Of a stretch of 64,000 nucleotides of DNA, positions 23,208 to 35,735 are shown one piece after another (position 1 is the stretch's first letter; each line of letters starts with the position of its first letter). This DNA comes from Adineta vaga (Eukaryota > Rotifera): assembly GCA_021613535.1 (NCBI GenBank), contig CP075492.1, forward strand, positions 16,616,001 to 16,680,000, read 5' to 3'. The notes under the pieces were generated by a model. It made no database searches. It had not been told where the DNA came from and was given only the letters and a program-made list of their open reading frames with translations. Both the position numbers and the translations under genes were made by a program.

Positions 23208-23910
23208 ACATAATTATTTTTCATGTTGTAACTTTGTTGTATGTACATACATTCGTTTTCTATACAATAAACGTGGGTGACCGTCTTCGTCCTACAACCA
23301 CCCTCAAGATGGTCTCTATCGTCCAGAACTCTGTTTTTCTCACGATCAATTTTATACAGGATGTTCAAGAGCGACGAAATCTAATTGCTTAAAGATTCAA
23401 GTCAAAGACACTCCTAGACAGGGTAAAATGAATAATCAAACAACTGTAACAGATAATATTGTTTATCAGGAAATTTTTTCATGAATTTCACATAATTAGT
23501 TTTATCAGTTCATTATCTTAGTAATATTTTTAGTATTTGATCTTTTTGATATTTAATAAATCAAAATACTAATTTAAGACTTTCAGTGAGTCAAATTTTC
23601 CGCTAATGCCAAAGTCGAACTATACACAGGGGTCTCTAGCTAATATAAAACTAAATTCTCAACTGAAAACAAGTATTTCCTCTTCATTAATTATATTTTC
23701 AATAAAAAAAAACAAAGTAACATCTGTTCTTTTTATTCTATTCTTCATTATACTTAGTATTATACAAAAAAGAACAATAGTAAATTATACCATATAAATA
23801 TCAACATATGTCTTTAGAATTAGATTTTAAACATCCTGCAGAAAAAAAAGAACTTTTTCTTCTTTATAGATCTGATATTTTAGAATTATTCTAAATGTGT
23901 TTTAGTTATT
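23208..23910. other. spacer
   Basis: AT-rich DNA with repeat copy h and a small hairpin around TAGTATTTGAT/AATCAAAATACTA (23533-23573). The frame at 23606-23797 is low-complexity and not called. Confidence 0.45.
23272..23308. repeat. telomere-like inverted repeat, copy h
   Basis: CGTGGGTGA (23272-23280) faces ACCACCCTCAAG (23297-23308); the flank GATGGTCTC matches the GATGATCT flank of copy e. It sits 65 bp after the three-module gene. Confidence 0.6.
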
Positions 23911-25445
23911 ATGAATAAAATACAAGTTGTTCAAGTAAATTTTTTATGAAGACAACAACTAACTTTGAGTATTTTTTCATCATTTTAGTTTCAATCAAGT
24001 GAATCAAACCCATTAGAAACATCGACTTCTCACTTAAGAATATTGTATGAATTGATATAATTTCATACTTTATCTTTTCTTTTACTCTGTAGATGTGAAT
24101 ATGTTCGAAGGAACCTGATAAAGATTTTGTTAATTACAATTATTTCTGTATTAATCTTAGTTATAAGTGTTATTCTAACGGTTATTGTAGCAAAAAAACA
24201 ATCCGATATACTTATAACACCAACAAGAATAACTACCAGTACAACAACAACAACAACAACAACAACGACAATAACAACAACGACAATAATAACAACGGCA
24301 ACAACAAAAGGTAAAGTTCTGTGGGAAATATAAGATCAAGTAGATCTTTAGTGATAATCATATCTTTACATACAGTATACATTAAAACTAATTGACATGA
24401 TTCAAGATTCATAGTTTGTACTTATATATGTATTTACTTAGAACGAATAAAGTCTAACACATCACATATACTACGAAGTTGTCATACGGCAACATTGCTC
24501 ACAAATAGTCATATATTAGTTACAGGTGGACAATATCCGGGTTTAGTTTTCTTTGAATGTGAATTATATGATCCATTAACAGATCAATGGACAATCGTTG
24601 CTAACATGTCTGTTGAAAGAGAATATCATACTGCATCTATGTTAAAGAATGGATTAGTTTTAATCATTGGTGGACGAAGTTATTTGGATGTATACCACGC
24701 TAGTGCTGAATTATACAATACATCGACGAACAAATGGATAACTACAGGAAATATGAAATATCCACGAGCTCAACACACAGCTACTCTATTGCATGATGGA
24801 GAAGTATTAGTGACTGGTGGAAGAAATAATCATGATTATACGCTAAGAACTGCTGAGTTATATGATCCAATAACAGGTACTTGGAGTCTGGTAGAAGAGA
24901 TGCACTTTGTACGTTCAAGTCATACAGCATCTCTATTATCAGATGGAAAGGTGTTAGTGGCTGGTGGAAATTGTCTTGTATGCCAAGATTCGATTTCAAG
25001 CGATAGTGAATTATATAACCCAATAACAAATAAATGGTCAATAACAGGGTACATGAAGAATGCACGAAGGTATCATACAGCAACTGTATTAATGAATGGA
25101 AGAGTTTTAGTTACTGGTGGTTTAAATAACTCGCTAAATGAATTAGACACTGCTGAATTGTATGATCCATTAACAAATCAATGGACATTCACTGGTAAGA
25201 TGAATATTCCAAGAAGCAGTCATACTGCATCTCTATTTTTAAATGGAACAGTCTTGATTAATGGTGGATTTAATGGAGGTATATTAGATAGTACTGAAAT
25301 ATATGATCCATTAACTGGTATTTGGTCAATTGCTCGCAAGATGAAATTACCACGTGTCGATCATACAACATCGATATTAATGAATGGAAGTGTGCTAGTC
25401 ATTGGTGGAACAGCTTCCAAATACGACACTATAGAAATCTATTAA
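23911..25445 (+). CDS. kelch-propeller type II membrane protein
   Basis: Exons 23911-23934, 23989-24044, 24093-24310 and 24442-25445 join in frame to 433 aa. The first three are short and easily missed; their splice sites are canonical and phases agree. The order is a short cytoplasmic segment, a TM helix (about residues 39-60), a Thr-rich stalk encoded by an ACA/ACN tract (about 68-96, likely O-glycosylated), and then seven kelch-type motifs from about 115 to the end. Each has H-T-A-T/S-x-L, a V-L-V-T-G-G double glycine and [EL]-[IL]-Y-[DN]-P-x-T-x-x-W. This predicts a cell-surface beta-propeller for protein or carbohydrate binding. The 131-nt third intron is longer than usual. Partner unknown. 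Confidence 0.75.
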
Positions 25446-26485
25446 TTATTGATAACATCGAACTATCATAATCGATAAGCAATGGAAATCAAATTGTCTG
25501 TTTTTCTACTTAAATCGATGCCATTGGTGTCTTAACGATAAAGGTGATCGATCAATTGATAAGAAAAGTTAATAAAAATTAATTCTGAATATTTCATGAA
25601 AATATTTTGATTCTTAATTTAAAAGGATATCATAATTTGTTCTTATACAATCGAATCTAGTTCACTTTGTATTTGACATGTAAACAAGAATTAAATTTTA
25701 TAAAATTATAGGTCATCACGAAATAAAATAAGATAAAACAACGCGTTTTACATTTAACCAGTAAAATTGCCACTAGCGTAAGTTTGTAAATGAACGGATA
25801 TAATATAATATTAAATTTTATAAACTAACTCGTAATAATGAAGTAAAGAGTATAACGCAGTAAAACGTATTTTATAGATCATGAACCGAAATGGTTAAAA
25901 GTTCGTTTGAAAGATCTTCGAAATGAGTTGCTGATCTATAGTTGCATAAGAAAGAAAATCATGAAAAGATAGAGATTACAAAATTCTCGTATTACGGACG
26001 AGAAAATTATTATGCATGCCATCGCAAAATGTTCAATCAAAATTCAATGTATATAGAAATATAAATGTTTTCAATCGATCAGTAAATATGTGAATGAATA
26101 AAAGATAAATGAATACATCCACAACCTAATTAACAATAAAATATGACATTTTATCGTCGTTTCAATTATAATGGTGTTAATATTTATATAGAAAAAAAAG
26201 AACAACAAAAAAAACAACTGATAATTCATTTTTGTGTTCTCTGTTCTGATTTTTCTACTAACGGTTGGAAGAGACAGTCATTATTTATCGATATTAACTG
26301 TAAAAACTCTAACATAACGGAATAAAAGCATATGTGAAGAAACAGTATTTTTACAATTGATTCTGTATCGTTTGAATTGTAATAAAAAAGCACTTATCTC
26401 GTATTTTATCATACTCTCTTTATTCTTCAACGTCACTTACACATTTTTCTTTCTTTTTTTGTTTTCATTAGATTGAAAAGTTTTT
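25446..26485. other. spacer, 1 kb
   Basis: AT-rich. I see only a weak CGTTTTAC/GTAAAACG inverted pair (25743 and 25858). The 60-codon frame at 26143 is not convincing. Confidence 0.45.
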
Positions 26486-29400
26486 ATGATGAAATATTCA
26501 ATGGAGAAGATGAACATTGTATTTCTATTACTATTGATATCCAAATGGGAGATATTAGCGATTAAATATGAATCAAGGGATGATAATCACGATTTTAAAG
26601 TAGCACTTAGTGATAAATTTATTATCGGCGCTTCGAATCTTCGAAAAACTTACATTTTCTATTCAATATCCAATATAATTGAAAACTCTTCATGTACCAT
26701 TAACAATCCACATATTGATCTCAATATCTATGGCCTTTCCGTTTTAACAACGAAACTAAATAATATCGTCTCATTCATTCAACTTGCTGAAAATAAGACA
26801 TCTAAATCGATTGTACTTTCTCGAATTATTATGAATTTGACAATATGTGATAATGATCCTGTATTACAACCTGTTTTTCATCATACAATAGTTTGGAATA
26901 AAGGTCATCAAGAACATATGTTTCTCAAAGTTGATCCACAAGAAAAATTCGCATATATTTTTGCTGATTCATTTGTACTTTCTTATGATTTGTTTATCGA
27001 TCAAATCAAACAAATCAATCGAACTAAGTCTATCATGTTCGATAACAATTATGAATCATTTACTCCTTATGCATTTGATCTAAAAAATAATTGGGCTGCT
27101 ATTGTTGGATTTCATTCCATACAAAATAATTCTCGTAGTAAACAATGTCTTATATATTTGGACTTCAACCATTGCGTGTAATTAATAGTAGTTCTATTGG
27201 TACGAATGATATCCAAGGATATGAAAGAACTAATTACAATAATCAAGATTATGATATGTCACTTTCAATTAATCCTTCGGGAACAGTATTAGCTATTGGT
27301 GATGTCCAACTAAATAAAGTAACAATTGCATATATGGATGGGAATGAAACGTTTCGATTTGTTTCGAAATTTCATGAAATTAGTGAATCAGAAAATTGGA
27401 CTGGTTTTGGTCGTTCAGTTATTTGGCTCAATGATGATGATGAAACACTTGCTATACTTGTACTTAAATCGAGAAATCACATTTCATCTCAATCAGAAAT
27501 TCAAGTATATAGAAACATATCTCTTAATCGAACTCGTGGTTCAATTATACCAAGTTTTGTTATTCCAAATAATCAACAGACATTGAATGATATTCAACGC
27601 TCGAAATCTTGGCGTAAACATTCTTTTCATCGTATTCGAACATGTTCGAATAATTTATTAATTCTTCTAAGAAATGCTGATATTGTATATATTCCATCTG
27701 CTGATGCTGGGTTTTGTTCTATGAAACTCTTACAATAAATTTCAGAAATTTGTATGTTTTACAACCAAGACCATGTGTAAGTGGATCGTATAAAAATATA
27801 TCTGGTCCTGGCCCATGCACGATTTGTCCACCGGATACAAAAAATTCTGGAGATTATCCATCAATTAAATGTCAACCGTGTAATACAACTGCGTTTTGTC
27901 CATTGGGTGCCACAAACGAAGTTAATTTAACTAACTTTAATTCATATATTCAAACATTCAGTTATCCAGATTCACCTATTATCGATGATTATGATGATTT
28001 ATTATTATTAAACTTTTTTCCTACTAATATGAAAGTTAGTTGTTTGATTTTTACACCTCTTTTCTGGACTGTAGTGGCGACAATTTTATGTTTAATTATG
28101 TGGTTTATTATGTTTCTTATCAAACGACGACGTCCAACATTGTTCAATACTTATCGTCAACGAGCAAAAGTCGTTTTGAAACATAATGATCTTATTGGAG
28201 AAGGAGAACGATGGATTGGTGGTCTTGCATCAATCATCATTTTTACTATCATCATATATTGTTCGATATTTTCTTTCTTTTACTTCTATTCATATCCGAT
28301 CGAGACAACAGAAGCAGTTAACAAAGCATGTGATAACAATCAACGGAATACAAAATTCGATAATGCACTTCAATTACCTTTACCTGGAATTGATGGTAGT
28401 TACTGGAGAATATTCGAAATGCTCAACAAACAACCATTCACTACGACTATACATCTGATAAATACACGAGTTCGTTGTGATGATATTACTGTTGAACGCA
28501 ATAGACATACAGGTACTCCTTTATCGATAGTCGAAACAAATTGTACATTGTCACCAAAAGATGTTAGTACTTCGGTCAGTTTTGATCTGCCTACTCATAC
28601 GTCAATTGTTCGAGCTAGTATCAATGGACCTTATTTCATCGGAGCACTTCGCCTATGTCTATATGGAAAATCTGATGTTGAAACTGAAGATTTTACATTA
28701 CATCGGCTACGTGAACTTGATGTATGTACTCTTTTTTATACGAACAATCAAACTATTGGACTCTCAACAAGTTTCACTGTACGTCTTATCAAAGTTATTA
28801 ATGTAACAAAGCCATTAAGACGCAATGATAGAACATATTATGATGGTATATGGGCTCCATTTATAACTTATACCGATATTCTTTCGGATGAATCGTATTT
28901 TGCAGAAAAAGGAGAATACTTGCGATATGCTTCTGAACAATTGACTATTAATATTCAGTTTACAGAAGAAATCTATTTTGTTCAAAACAATCAGTCACCA
29001 ATTATTCGTCGAGGAGCACTTTTCTTTCGTACAGTTCTCTTTAGTTTTTCGCTTATAGAAATATTTGCAATGATTTTTCTTCTGTACAAACTCTGGTTCC
29101 ATCCCATTCATCGGCGTATTCTAACCTCTGATGGTGATCTAGCTGAAGATGAATTTCAGATGAATCAGCCGCAAATATCTATAGATGTAAGTTTGTTTTT
29201 GATGCTATGGAAATTTTATACTATTTCTGTTTGTTTTTCTCAGTTGAACTCACAGCTTATCGTCATCATCATCAAAACAGCAGACATTGTCCAGAACAAG
29301 AAGTGCAAATGATCAATATCGTGAAAATCAATGGACCAATCAAAATGTTCAAAAACGCCAACGTGCGAAGGTTAATAAAAAACATTTGATAAAATCAGGG

Positions 29401-29502
29401 ATCGATGAATACTTAGACGAATCGTTATCATCGCCGGCTCTTTTAATGACTGCCTTAACCACTCGTGTGAGAGTTTCATCCAATGATTCAACTTCGGAAT
29501 AG
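26486..29502 (+). CDS. multipass membrane protein with propeller-like and GCC2/GCC3 Cys-rich ectodomain, frame broken once
   Basis: A signal peptide (MNIVFLLLLISKWEILA) leads a region with repeated SINPSGTVLAIGD-type strands, as in seven-bladed propellers, then a Cys-rich stretch CVSGSY-GPCTICPPDT-CQPCNTTAFCPLG (GCC2/GCC3-like), TM helices near 28030-28110 and 28210-28290, a second ectodomain, and a C-terminal TM near 29020-29090. The frame changes between 27145 and 27181 with no GT-AG intron of the right length; a missing single base near 27164 would explain it, so this is either a young pseudogene or a sequence error. A phase-correct but very short (35-nt) intron is possible at 27711-27745. 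A third, 94- or 97-nt intron (29187 to 29280 or 29283) gives a Ser/Arg-rich cytoplasmic tail to 29502. Function unknown. Confidence 0.5.
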
Positions 29503-29630
29503 ACACATGAATAGCTTGATCAAATAAAACATTTTACAACAGTTCAGCATAATGACTCTCTCATGCAACATTGTGTTAATATTCTATAAGATTATTGAAA
29601 ATAGCCATAACTAATGATATAATAAACCCC

Positions 29631-29686
29631 TAGGGTGTGACTGATGTTCTGGGAATTCTTCTTCACCCTTATTCACACCCTCAAAA
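29631..29686. repeat. telomere-like inverted repeat, copy i
   Basis: TAGGGTGTGA (29631-29640) faces ATTCACACCCTCAAAA (29671-29686) in the 345-bp spacer before the methyltransferase gene. Confidence 0.6.
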
Positions 29687-29847
29687 CTATTTTAAAAGAC
29701 GGTAGTAACGCGCCATCTCTTGAGATTTACCTGATTTTAAAGGGTAGGTTCTTGATATCTTACCAATCAAAAGAAAAAATAAACAACATCATTATTGTCT
29801 CCTTCTCCTTCATCATCATGTGCGAATAGAAGCAAAAGAAAATAATT

Positions 29848-30748
29848 ATGACTAGTCAATTATTTTCTGGTGAAGATCATACAGCAAAATATCGTCTTCA
29901 CAGACCTAGTTATCCAAAAGAATTATTCGAACATATTATTAAGTATTATTTTAATGGAAAAAATACAAATGAAAAAATTCCATTAGCACTTGATGTTGCA
30001 TGTGGAAGTGGTCAAGCAACAGTAGATCTTAGTACGTAAGTAGTTTCATTGAATGTATGTTTTTATAAATAAAATTTTATTTTTCCTTAAAAGATTTTGT
30101 GAACGTGTTATCGGTACTGATGTTAGTACAGATCAAATTTCTCATGCCATATCAAAAGATAATATTGAATATCGATGTAATGCAGGCGAAGATTTATCTT
30201 TTCTTCAATCAAATTCAGTTGATTTAATTACAATTGCAACAGCATTACATTGGCTTGATGTTGAAAAGTTTTTTGAAGAAGTTAAACGTGTACTTAAACC
30301 ACATACAGGTGTATTAGCTGTATGGACATATTCATTTGGCACATTAGATAATGCCGATGCTGATGCTATTTATCGTGAATTTTATCAAGTTTTCTTACAA
30401 CCATATTGCAATGCAAAACAACATCTAGCGAATAGTTATTATGAATCACTTTTACCACTTTTTCCATATAAATCAACATTTCAGCAATATAAAATTGAAC
30501 CTCGTGGGGAAACAACACTTGAAAAATTTATTGGTGTGATTGAAACGATGTCACCTTGTCAAACATATAGAAAACAAAATGGTGAACAAGCATATCAAGA
30601 TATGTTACATACATTACGTCAAAAATTCATTCAGTGTTATATGAAAACAGAAGTTAGAAATGATAATGATGAACCTATCGATATTAATCGTATTAAGATA
30701 ATTTTTCTGGGACCTATTCGTCTTTACTTAATGAAAAAACAAGATTAA
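29848..30748 (+). CDS. class I SAM-dependent methyltransferase
   Basis: Exons 29848-30035 and 30094-30748 (58-nt intron, GTAAGT...AAAAG) give 280 aa. Motif I is LALDVACGSGQAT (about residues 46-58), which binds S-adenosylmethionine; the acidic end of strand 2 is VIGTDVS; the post-I region ends in DLITIATALHWLD, with the HW pair seen in the trans-aconitate-methyltransferase/Methyltransf_11 group. The N-terminal FSGEDHTAKYRLHRPSYP is typical of animal and amoebal members of that group. It is soluble, with no signal peptide. The substrate cannot be told; small carboxylic acids are methylated by some relatives. An AATAAA-like signal follows at about 30760. Confidence 0.8.
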
Positions 30749-30814
30749 CATATTGAATTTTAATAAATAAAAAGATCATACTATACATAATCGAGAGTGT
30801 AAACAAAATATTCT

Positions 30815-32060
30815 TCATGATTGCTGCTTTAAAAATTCAATACTTTCTTTCGCATTTTTAATGCTACGATGAGTTGGAGGTAATAAACGTTGCCATATAT
30901 CCAGAGCGTGTTCAAAATATACAAGTGCTTTCTTATGTCCATCAAATGTCTGTTCGATTAATACAATATAAAGCTCGTCAGCCTTATTAACTTGACCAGT
31001 TTAAAGTAATAACTCACCCAATATTTCCCATCCAGTACCATCAACTTCTTCTCGTATTCGATCACTAAGTAATCGTAGTTCTTGGTCATCATCCAAGGCT
31101 AATTGTAATTCCACTTGATAAAGTTGATTCTTACTGTCTATCTGTTTAATTGCACCTACTCGAAAGACAGTGTGCATTGAGAAGAGAATTTCATCTTCTC
31201 CCTTAAAATAACTCTCCTCTCTAATGGAAGCAAATGGTGCTGATGTTGAACAAGGATCAATGGGCATTATGAAGAAAATACCGACCATATCGAGTTTTGT
31301 TGAAGTATCTCGAGCAAAACTGAGAGACACACTTTTTCATTTGTACTGATGGACAAGAAATTGTTAAAGGAAATTAGCCCACTTTTTGTTTTCTCAAGTT
31401 TTTTAAAGTCTGATTTCGTAAAACCTTGTCCTCGATAAACTACAAACGATTTGCCATCATAAGTACTAATCTGTTGGTGTACATCACGTAGAAAGAAGCC
31501 CATGTTTATTATTACATCGGCATTCAAAGTTCGAAGTGCTTGATTGAGCATTTTGTAGGTGAAACATTCACGTGTATATCATCATATTGCTTTTTCTGAA
31601 ATACAGCCATGTTCAAATTTATTAATCATTTGTAATTCAATTGCATTATCACCCCATTAATCGATATCAAGGAGAATTTCTTTCAATATCTGAGTATACA
31701 TAAATGGTCAATTGAAACCATTTCATTTGCTGTGACAAAACCTACAGCTATGATATCTTGATCACATTGTTCAACAGCCAACTGTAATCCTTGACAGATC
31801 TCATTCATATTTGTATAAAGGCCTTTAATTTTTGTCCAGTTTTATTGCCATAGAAGATGTAAATTGTATCTAGTTGTGATATTTCATGAATTTCAGGAAT
31901 CAAATATTGGCCCAAATAGTCTGATATGATGACGAAGACACGTTCATTGTCTACTTGCTTGAGTAAATCGATGTACTGATTCGGTTGAGTACATAAGTTG
32001 ACGTTGTTGATCACGTTCTTTAGTTGAACCAATGCTTCTTGGTATAGTCTTTGTTTCCTT
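30815..32060 (-). pseudogene. decayed ART-TPR gene
   Basis: Relics run in the same order as the ART-TPR gene at 6063-8771: a receiver-like piece with FVIISDYLGQYLIPEIHEI (32032-31805), traces at 31800-31560, the ART core with VVYRGQ and SFNNFLS (31551-31330), then after a frameshift near 31320 the GEDEILFSMHTVFRV segment (31330-31001), a TAA at 31001, and about one collapsed TPR to 30815. There are at least two frameshifts and three in-frame stops, and most TPRs are missing. It cannot make a full enzyme. It is a divergent paralogue rather than a recent copy of the plus-strand gene. Confidence 0.75.
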
Positions 32061-33740
32061 CGTCGATGCTAGAATTTATCTAGAGAAGAAGGTAATTTTG
32101 AGCGATGCGTTGTCGTGATCGACGAATATTGGATGAAGGTATCGATTTCAATTTGTCAATATATGTTGTTAGAATGAAAAGAAAGATCACTCTTATTCTT
32201 TTTTCTCCATTTTTCGAATATTATTTCCGTTGTTTTGCTATCGCGTAGGAAGAAACTTCGCCTAATTACTTTTTAAAATAATATTGTAAAGATCAAGAAA
32301 CAGAACAAACAAGATGATTTTCTTTTTATTATTTCTAACTTTCTCTCGTCTTTACCTTCGTCTACATGATTACTGTTTTTCATCGCAGCTATATACAGAA
32401 AAAGAATTCTTGTGTCGAATTTTTGTACATCCAAATCATTAAAACAATAAAAAGAATAGTGCGCTAGTTACGCAAAATGTGCTATGTAAGATGTATTTGA
32501 ACACTGAATCACTGAATTAATAATCGTTTGAGTATTAATTCCTATGGGACAGTTCTATGGTATTATTGATAAATTTTATGTTTTTGGAAAAGCATCGACA
32601 CCACCTGATATCTGACGTTTAGCAAATCCTTAAATATTTTTCCTTTTTTTCTTTTATCACCAATAAAGATTCATAATTCAAGTCATTACCAAGTAGTATA
32701 GGCGGCACTGTACATTGCTCGCTCATCTTGAAGAATAAACAGAGTGACAGAAAAGCGAATGAATCGCATGAGAAGAATTTGAAAAAAGAATCTAAATGTA
32801 TTAGTAGAAAAGTAGATTGATTCGTCATGTAGTAAAATCTTCATTTTCTGTAACGTTTTGTTTTCGTATTCTTATACCTTTGTTTTGATGGTGGGTAGAC
32901 ACGGATGTACGATTTCTTTAGTTTCAAACATCACCTCAGGATACAAAAACGAAAAGTTTGATTATTTTCTTCATACAGAGATGAAGAAAAAGAAACAAAA
33001 ACTTTTAACTATACATTTAGAACCTTTCGCTTAGGTATGATGATTATGATCCATTCATGTTCATCAGAAGCAGCACGCCCATATTATGTTGTTTAAATAT
33101 TTCTTTGCAATTTTCAATGTTTTTATTCTCAAATTCGAAACTGCTCGATTCTTTGGTAAAATTCATTTGTTTATTTCTGTCACGTTACAGATGTGCGTGA
33201 ATAATAATTCTGTTGACGTTTTTCTTTGACATTGATGAATGATTGTTGAATATTCGAACTCAAAATTCATTTTTGTTCTTTGCTGACAGTCTAAGTGATT
33301 TTGCAACCATAAAAAACACAAGTTTATTAATGTACATTGATATGTTTATTTTCTGAATCGCCCTCTTTAGTTTTGATTGAAAAAGAGAAATTCGCGTTAA
33401 GTACAAAAATGTTTAAATGTCCTTATGAATAATAGTTGAAAAAGATAATAGATGATGACATTATATCTTTTCTATAGACTGTCTATCACTTCTTTTAATT
33501 GATAATCAAGCAAATAACTGACGAGAAATCATTTTTTGGGCGTTAACATTACGTTTAATCATGAAGGTATCTATTTTTCTCTTTCCTATCGAAGAGAAAC
33601 AGAGAGAGACTAACGGGCTGTCTCTCTCTTTTTTTGTTTGAAAATTAAAAAACAAAAAGTGAATGCCACTATTCTGTGTATAAAAAGCAAGTGAAAAAGC
33701 CAAAATAGTTAAAAACAATTTTATTTCAATCAAGTTTCAA
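32061..33740. other. spacer, 1.7 kb, nothing convincing
   Basis: AT-rich with a T/CT-rich tract near 33618-33640. The minus-strand frames at 32619 and 33506 have no domain and are not called. Confidence 0.5.
33679..33686 (+). promoter_or_regulatory. TATA-like box
   Basis: TATAAAAA, 62 bp upstream of the ATG at 33741. Confidence 0.4.
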
Positions 33741-34527
33741 ATGATTCCGTCTGCTCGCTATCCAAATTCGCATCAAGCAAATGCTGGTGTCAATGGGAGC
33801 AATTCCTTCTCACAATTAAGTACCTATGGGTAAGTAAAGATGATAATTTGAATGAATTATCTCAACAAAATATGTCATTTTATGATAGAGCTGTAAAGAC
33901 AGGATCTACGAAAACGATAGTGTTATGCGTTGCATTTACACTATTGCAACAGCTCTACTTACAGCTGCGATTGTAGTGCCTGTAACACTTGCAGTAACTA
34001 ATCAAGGTCCTTTCTCAACAAGTGCAGCAAATAGTACAGCAAACAGTGGAACAACCGTTGCATCGACCAGTAAGATACTTTATTGTTTTAATATGATCTA
34101 TAATGTGAATAATGTTCTTTTAATAGCTGTAACTACAGTAGCTACAACTACAGCTGGTTCATTTTCTGAATGTTCTTCATACACTACTATCACTGATGCA
34201 ACAAGATTAACAACAGCTGGTGGCGGTTCAACATGTGATAGTTCGACATTTTCTTCAAGTGCCACATGGGTTCGATTCAGTGGAGCAGGTGGAACGCAAC
34301 TTGCAACAACTGCTCCATCTTCGAATCAGTGTGATACACAAGGTACTGGTTGGTATTCAAGCTCATTGCCATCGTCAGGTACAACAGTAAATGGAACAGT
34401 ATGTTATGTATGGAGTTCGAATAATTGTAACTGGTCAAATGATGTAAGAGTAACTAATTGTTCATCGTTCTATGTATTTGGTCTTATTGCACCCCCAGTG
34501 TGTAATCTTCGTTATTGTACTGCATGA
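33741..34527 (+). CDS. type II membrane protein with D8C (uromodulin/OIT3-like) domain
   Basis: Exons 33741-33829, 33891-34069 and 34127-34527 join in frame to 222 aa. The second intron (57 nt) has no stop, so an unspliced reading is open too; its GTAAG...TTAATAG borders and clumsy hydrophobic translation favour splicing. The protein has a ~40-aa polar cytoplasmic N-terminus, one TM helix (about 45-66, TIATALLTAAIVVPVTLAV), a Ser/Thr-rich stalk, and a Cys-rich domain from about 95 to the end. That domain matches the D8C pattern: C-x-x-Y, WVRFSG, then Cys-rich blocks, NCNWSNDVRVTNC, and the closing YVFGLIAPPVCNLRYC. In uromodulin and OIT3 this domain is extracellular. A TATA-like box lies 62 bp upstream. 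Confidence 0.8.
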
Positions 34528-35735
34528 AGAACGAATTGAAATTTTATCATTCTTCTGTTATTTATTCTTTTCTCTCTACTATTTTTAATATTTAACGGTT
34601 TTCCTTTTCTAAAATAAATTATTTAGATTTTCTTTCCTTTCATTGGATCATGAATATTGACAGTGTTTTGATAATACTTTTTCTACAATATTAGAAATTC
34701 TAATCAAATTTCAAAACTGAATATTCGATTGAGTGTGAATGTGTTCAGGTCACATGTACAAAAATTTAATGATACGATTCTCTCATAATTATTTATTTTC
34801 GATAGAATCTACTTCACATTTATCCGAAATAACGAAAAAAAATTCGTTAGCATGTGAGCGTGAATGTCGTCGATTAACACTGTACGGCTGAATATATCTA
34901 TCTTATTGAGGTAAGGGTAAGAGTCAAGAGAATATATTCTCTCGCGCATCCACATCCACACCCATCGTTGCATTTCATAAAGTGTCATGAAATAATTATT
35001 TGACGATTATTAGATTTCTCTCATTGCATTCAAACTAAATAATTCATTTTGAAGTAGACATGTATATATATATGACAGAATATAGTGGTATAGTTGCGAA
35101 TATTTCTATAAAATTTTCTAAATCTCTCTTTTAAAATATGTTGATTTCATAGTAATTGAGGTATGACGAAAGATTGACCATTATCATTATACTCACAATA
35201 GCACAATTATTTTTATCCGATACAAGTAGTTGATGTTCACAATCGAATAGTATATCATACAATCCTGGGAATTTTTCTTTAATAGAACATTCGAACTTAC
35301 GATGAAAACAAAATTGACATCTTATAAGGATAAAGTCTACGTCGAAACTTCAAAGTATTTTTTCCAATTATTTATTATTCCTTTTTTTTATAGTAGAATG
35401 ATTTTCTATAGGAAGTAGATGATTAAAAAAAAAGAAAGTCTTTGTAAATAACAGCAGAACATACATTGCTATTTGTTGTTTTACCCATTTCTCTCCTCGC
35501 CATCCTATTCCTATATAAATATAAGCAGAGCTTTTGGAAATAATTATTTTTGAAGATCTGCTTATATAAACATGAAAGAGTTTCTCTCACGCATCTAATT
35601 CTTAAAAAAAGTTTCCGCTTATATTTGCATAATGAAATTTATTCGTTGGCTTTTGTAATATCATAGGTTTCCTTTCAATTTGTTGTCTTAGATTAAAAAG
35701 AAAACTTTTCACTACATAATAATACTTTATTAATA
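34528..35735. other. spacer, 1.2 kb
   Basis: AT-rich, with polyadenylation-type AATAAA at 34612, repeat copy j, and TATATAAA-like stretches at about 35512 and 35565 upstream of the next gene. No frame is supported. Confidence 0.45.
34907..34963. repeat. telomere-like inverted repeat, copy j
   Basis: TGAGGTAAGGGTAA (34907-34920) is opposed by CATCCACATCCACACCC (34947-34963). The loop has the palindrome AGAGAATATATTCTCT and a 14-nt block shared, inverted, with copy e. Confidence 0.6.

Noticed and set aside
26143-26325. 60-codon plus-strand ORF
   Set aside because: Short, Lys-rich, no domain and no adjoining exon.
27711-27745. A confident intron in the multipass propeller gene
   Set aside because: The phase works, but at 35 nt it is shorter than every other intron here; recorded only as possible.
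32888-32940. GATGGTGGGTA ... CATCACCTCAG as a further hairpin copy
   Set aside because: Arms match the family poorly and the TGTGGG core is missing; could be a very old copy but is not supported.
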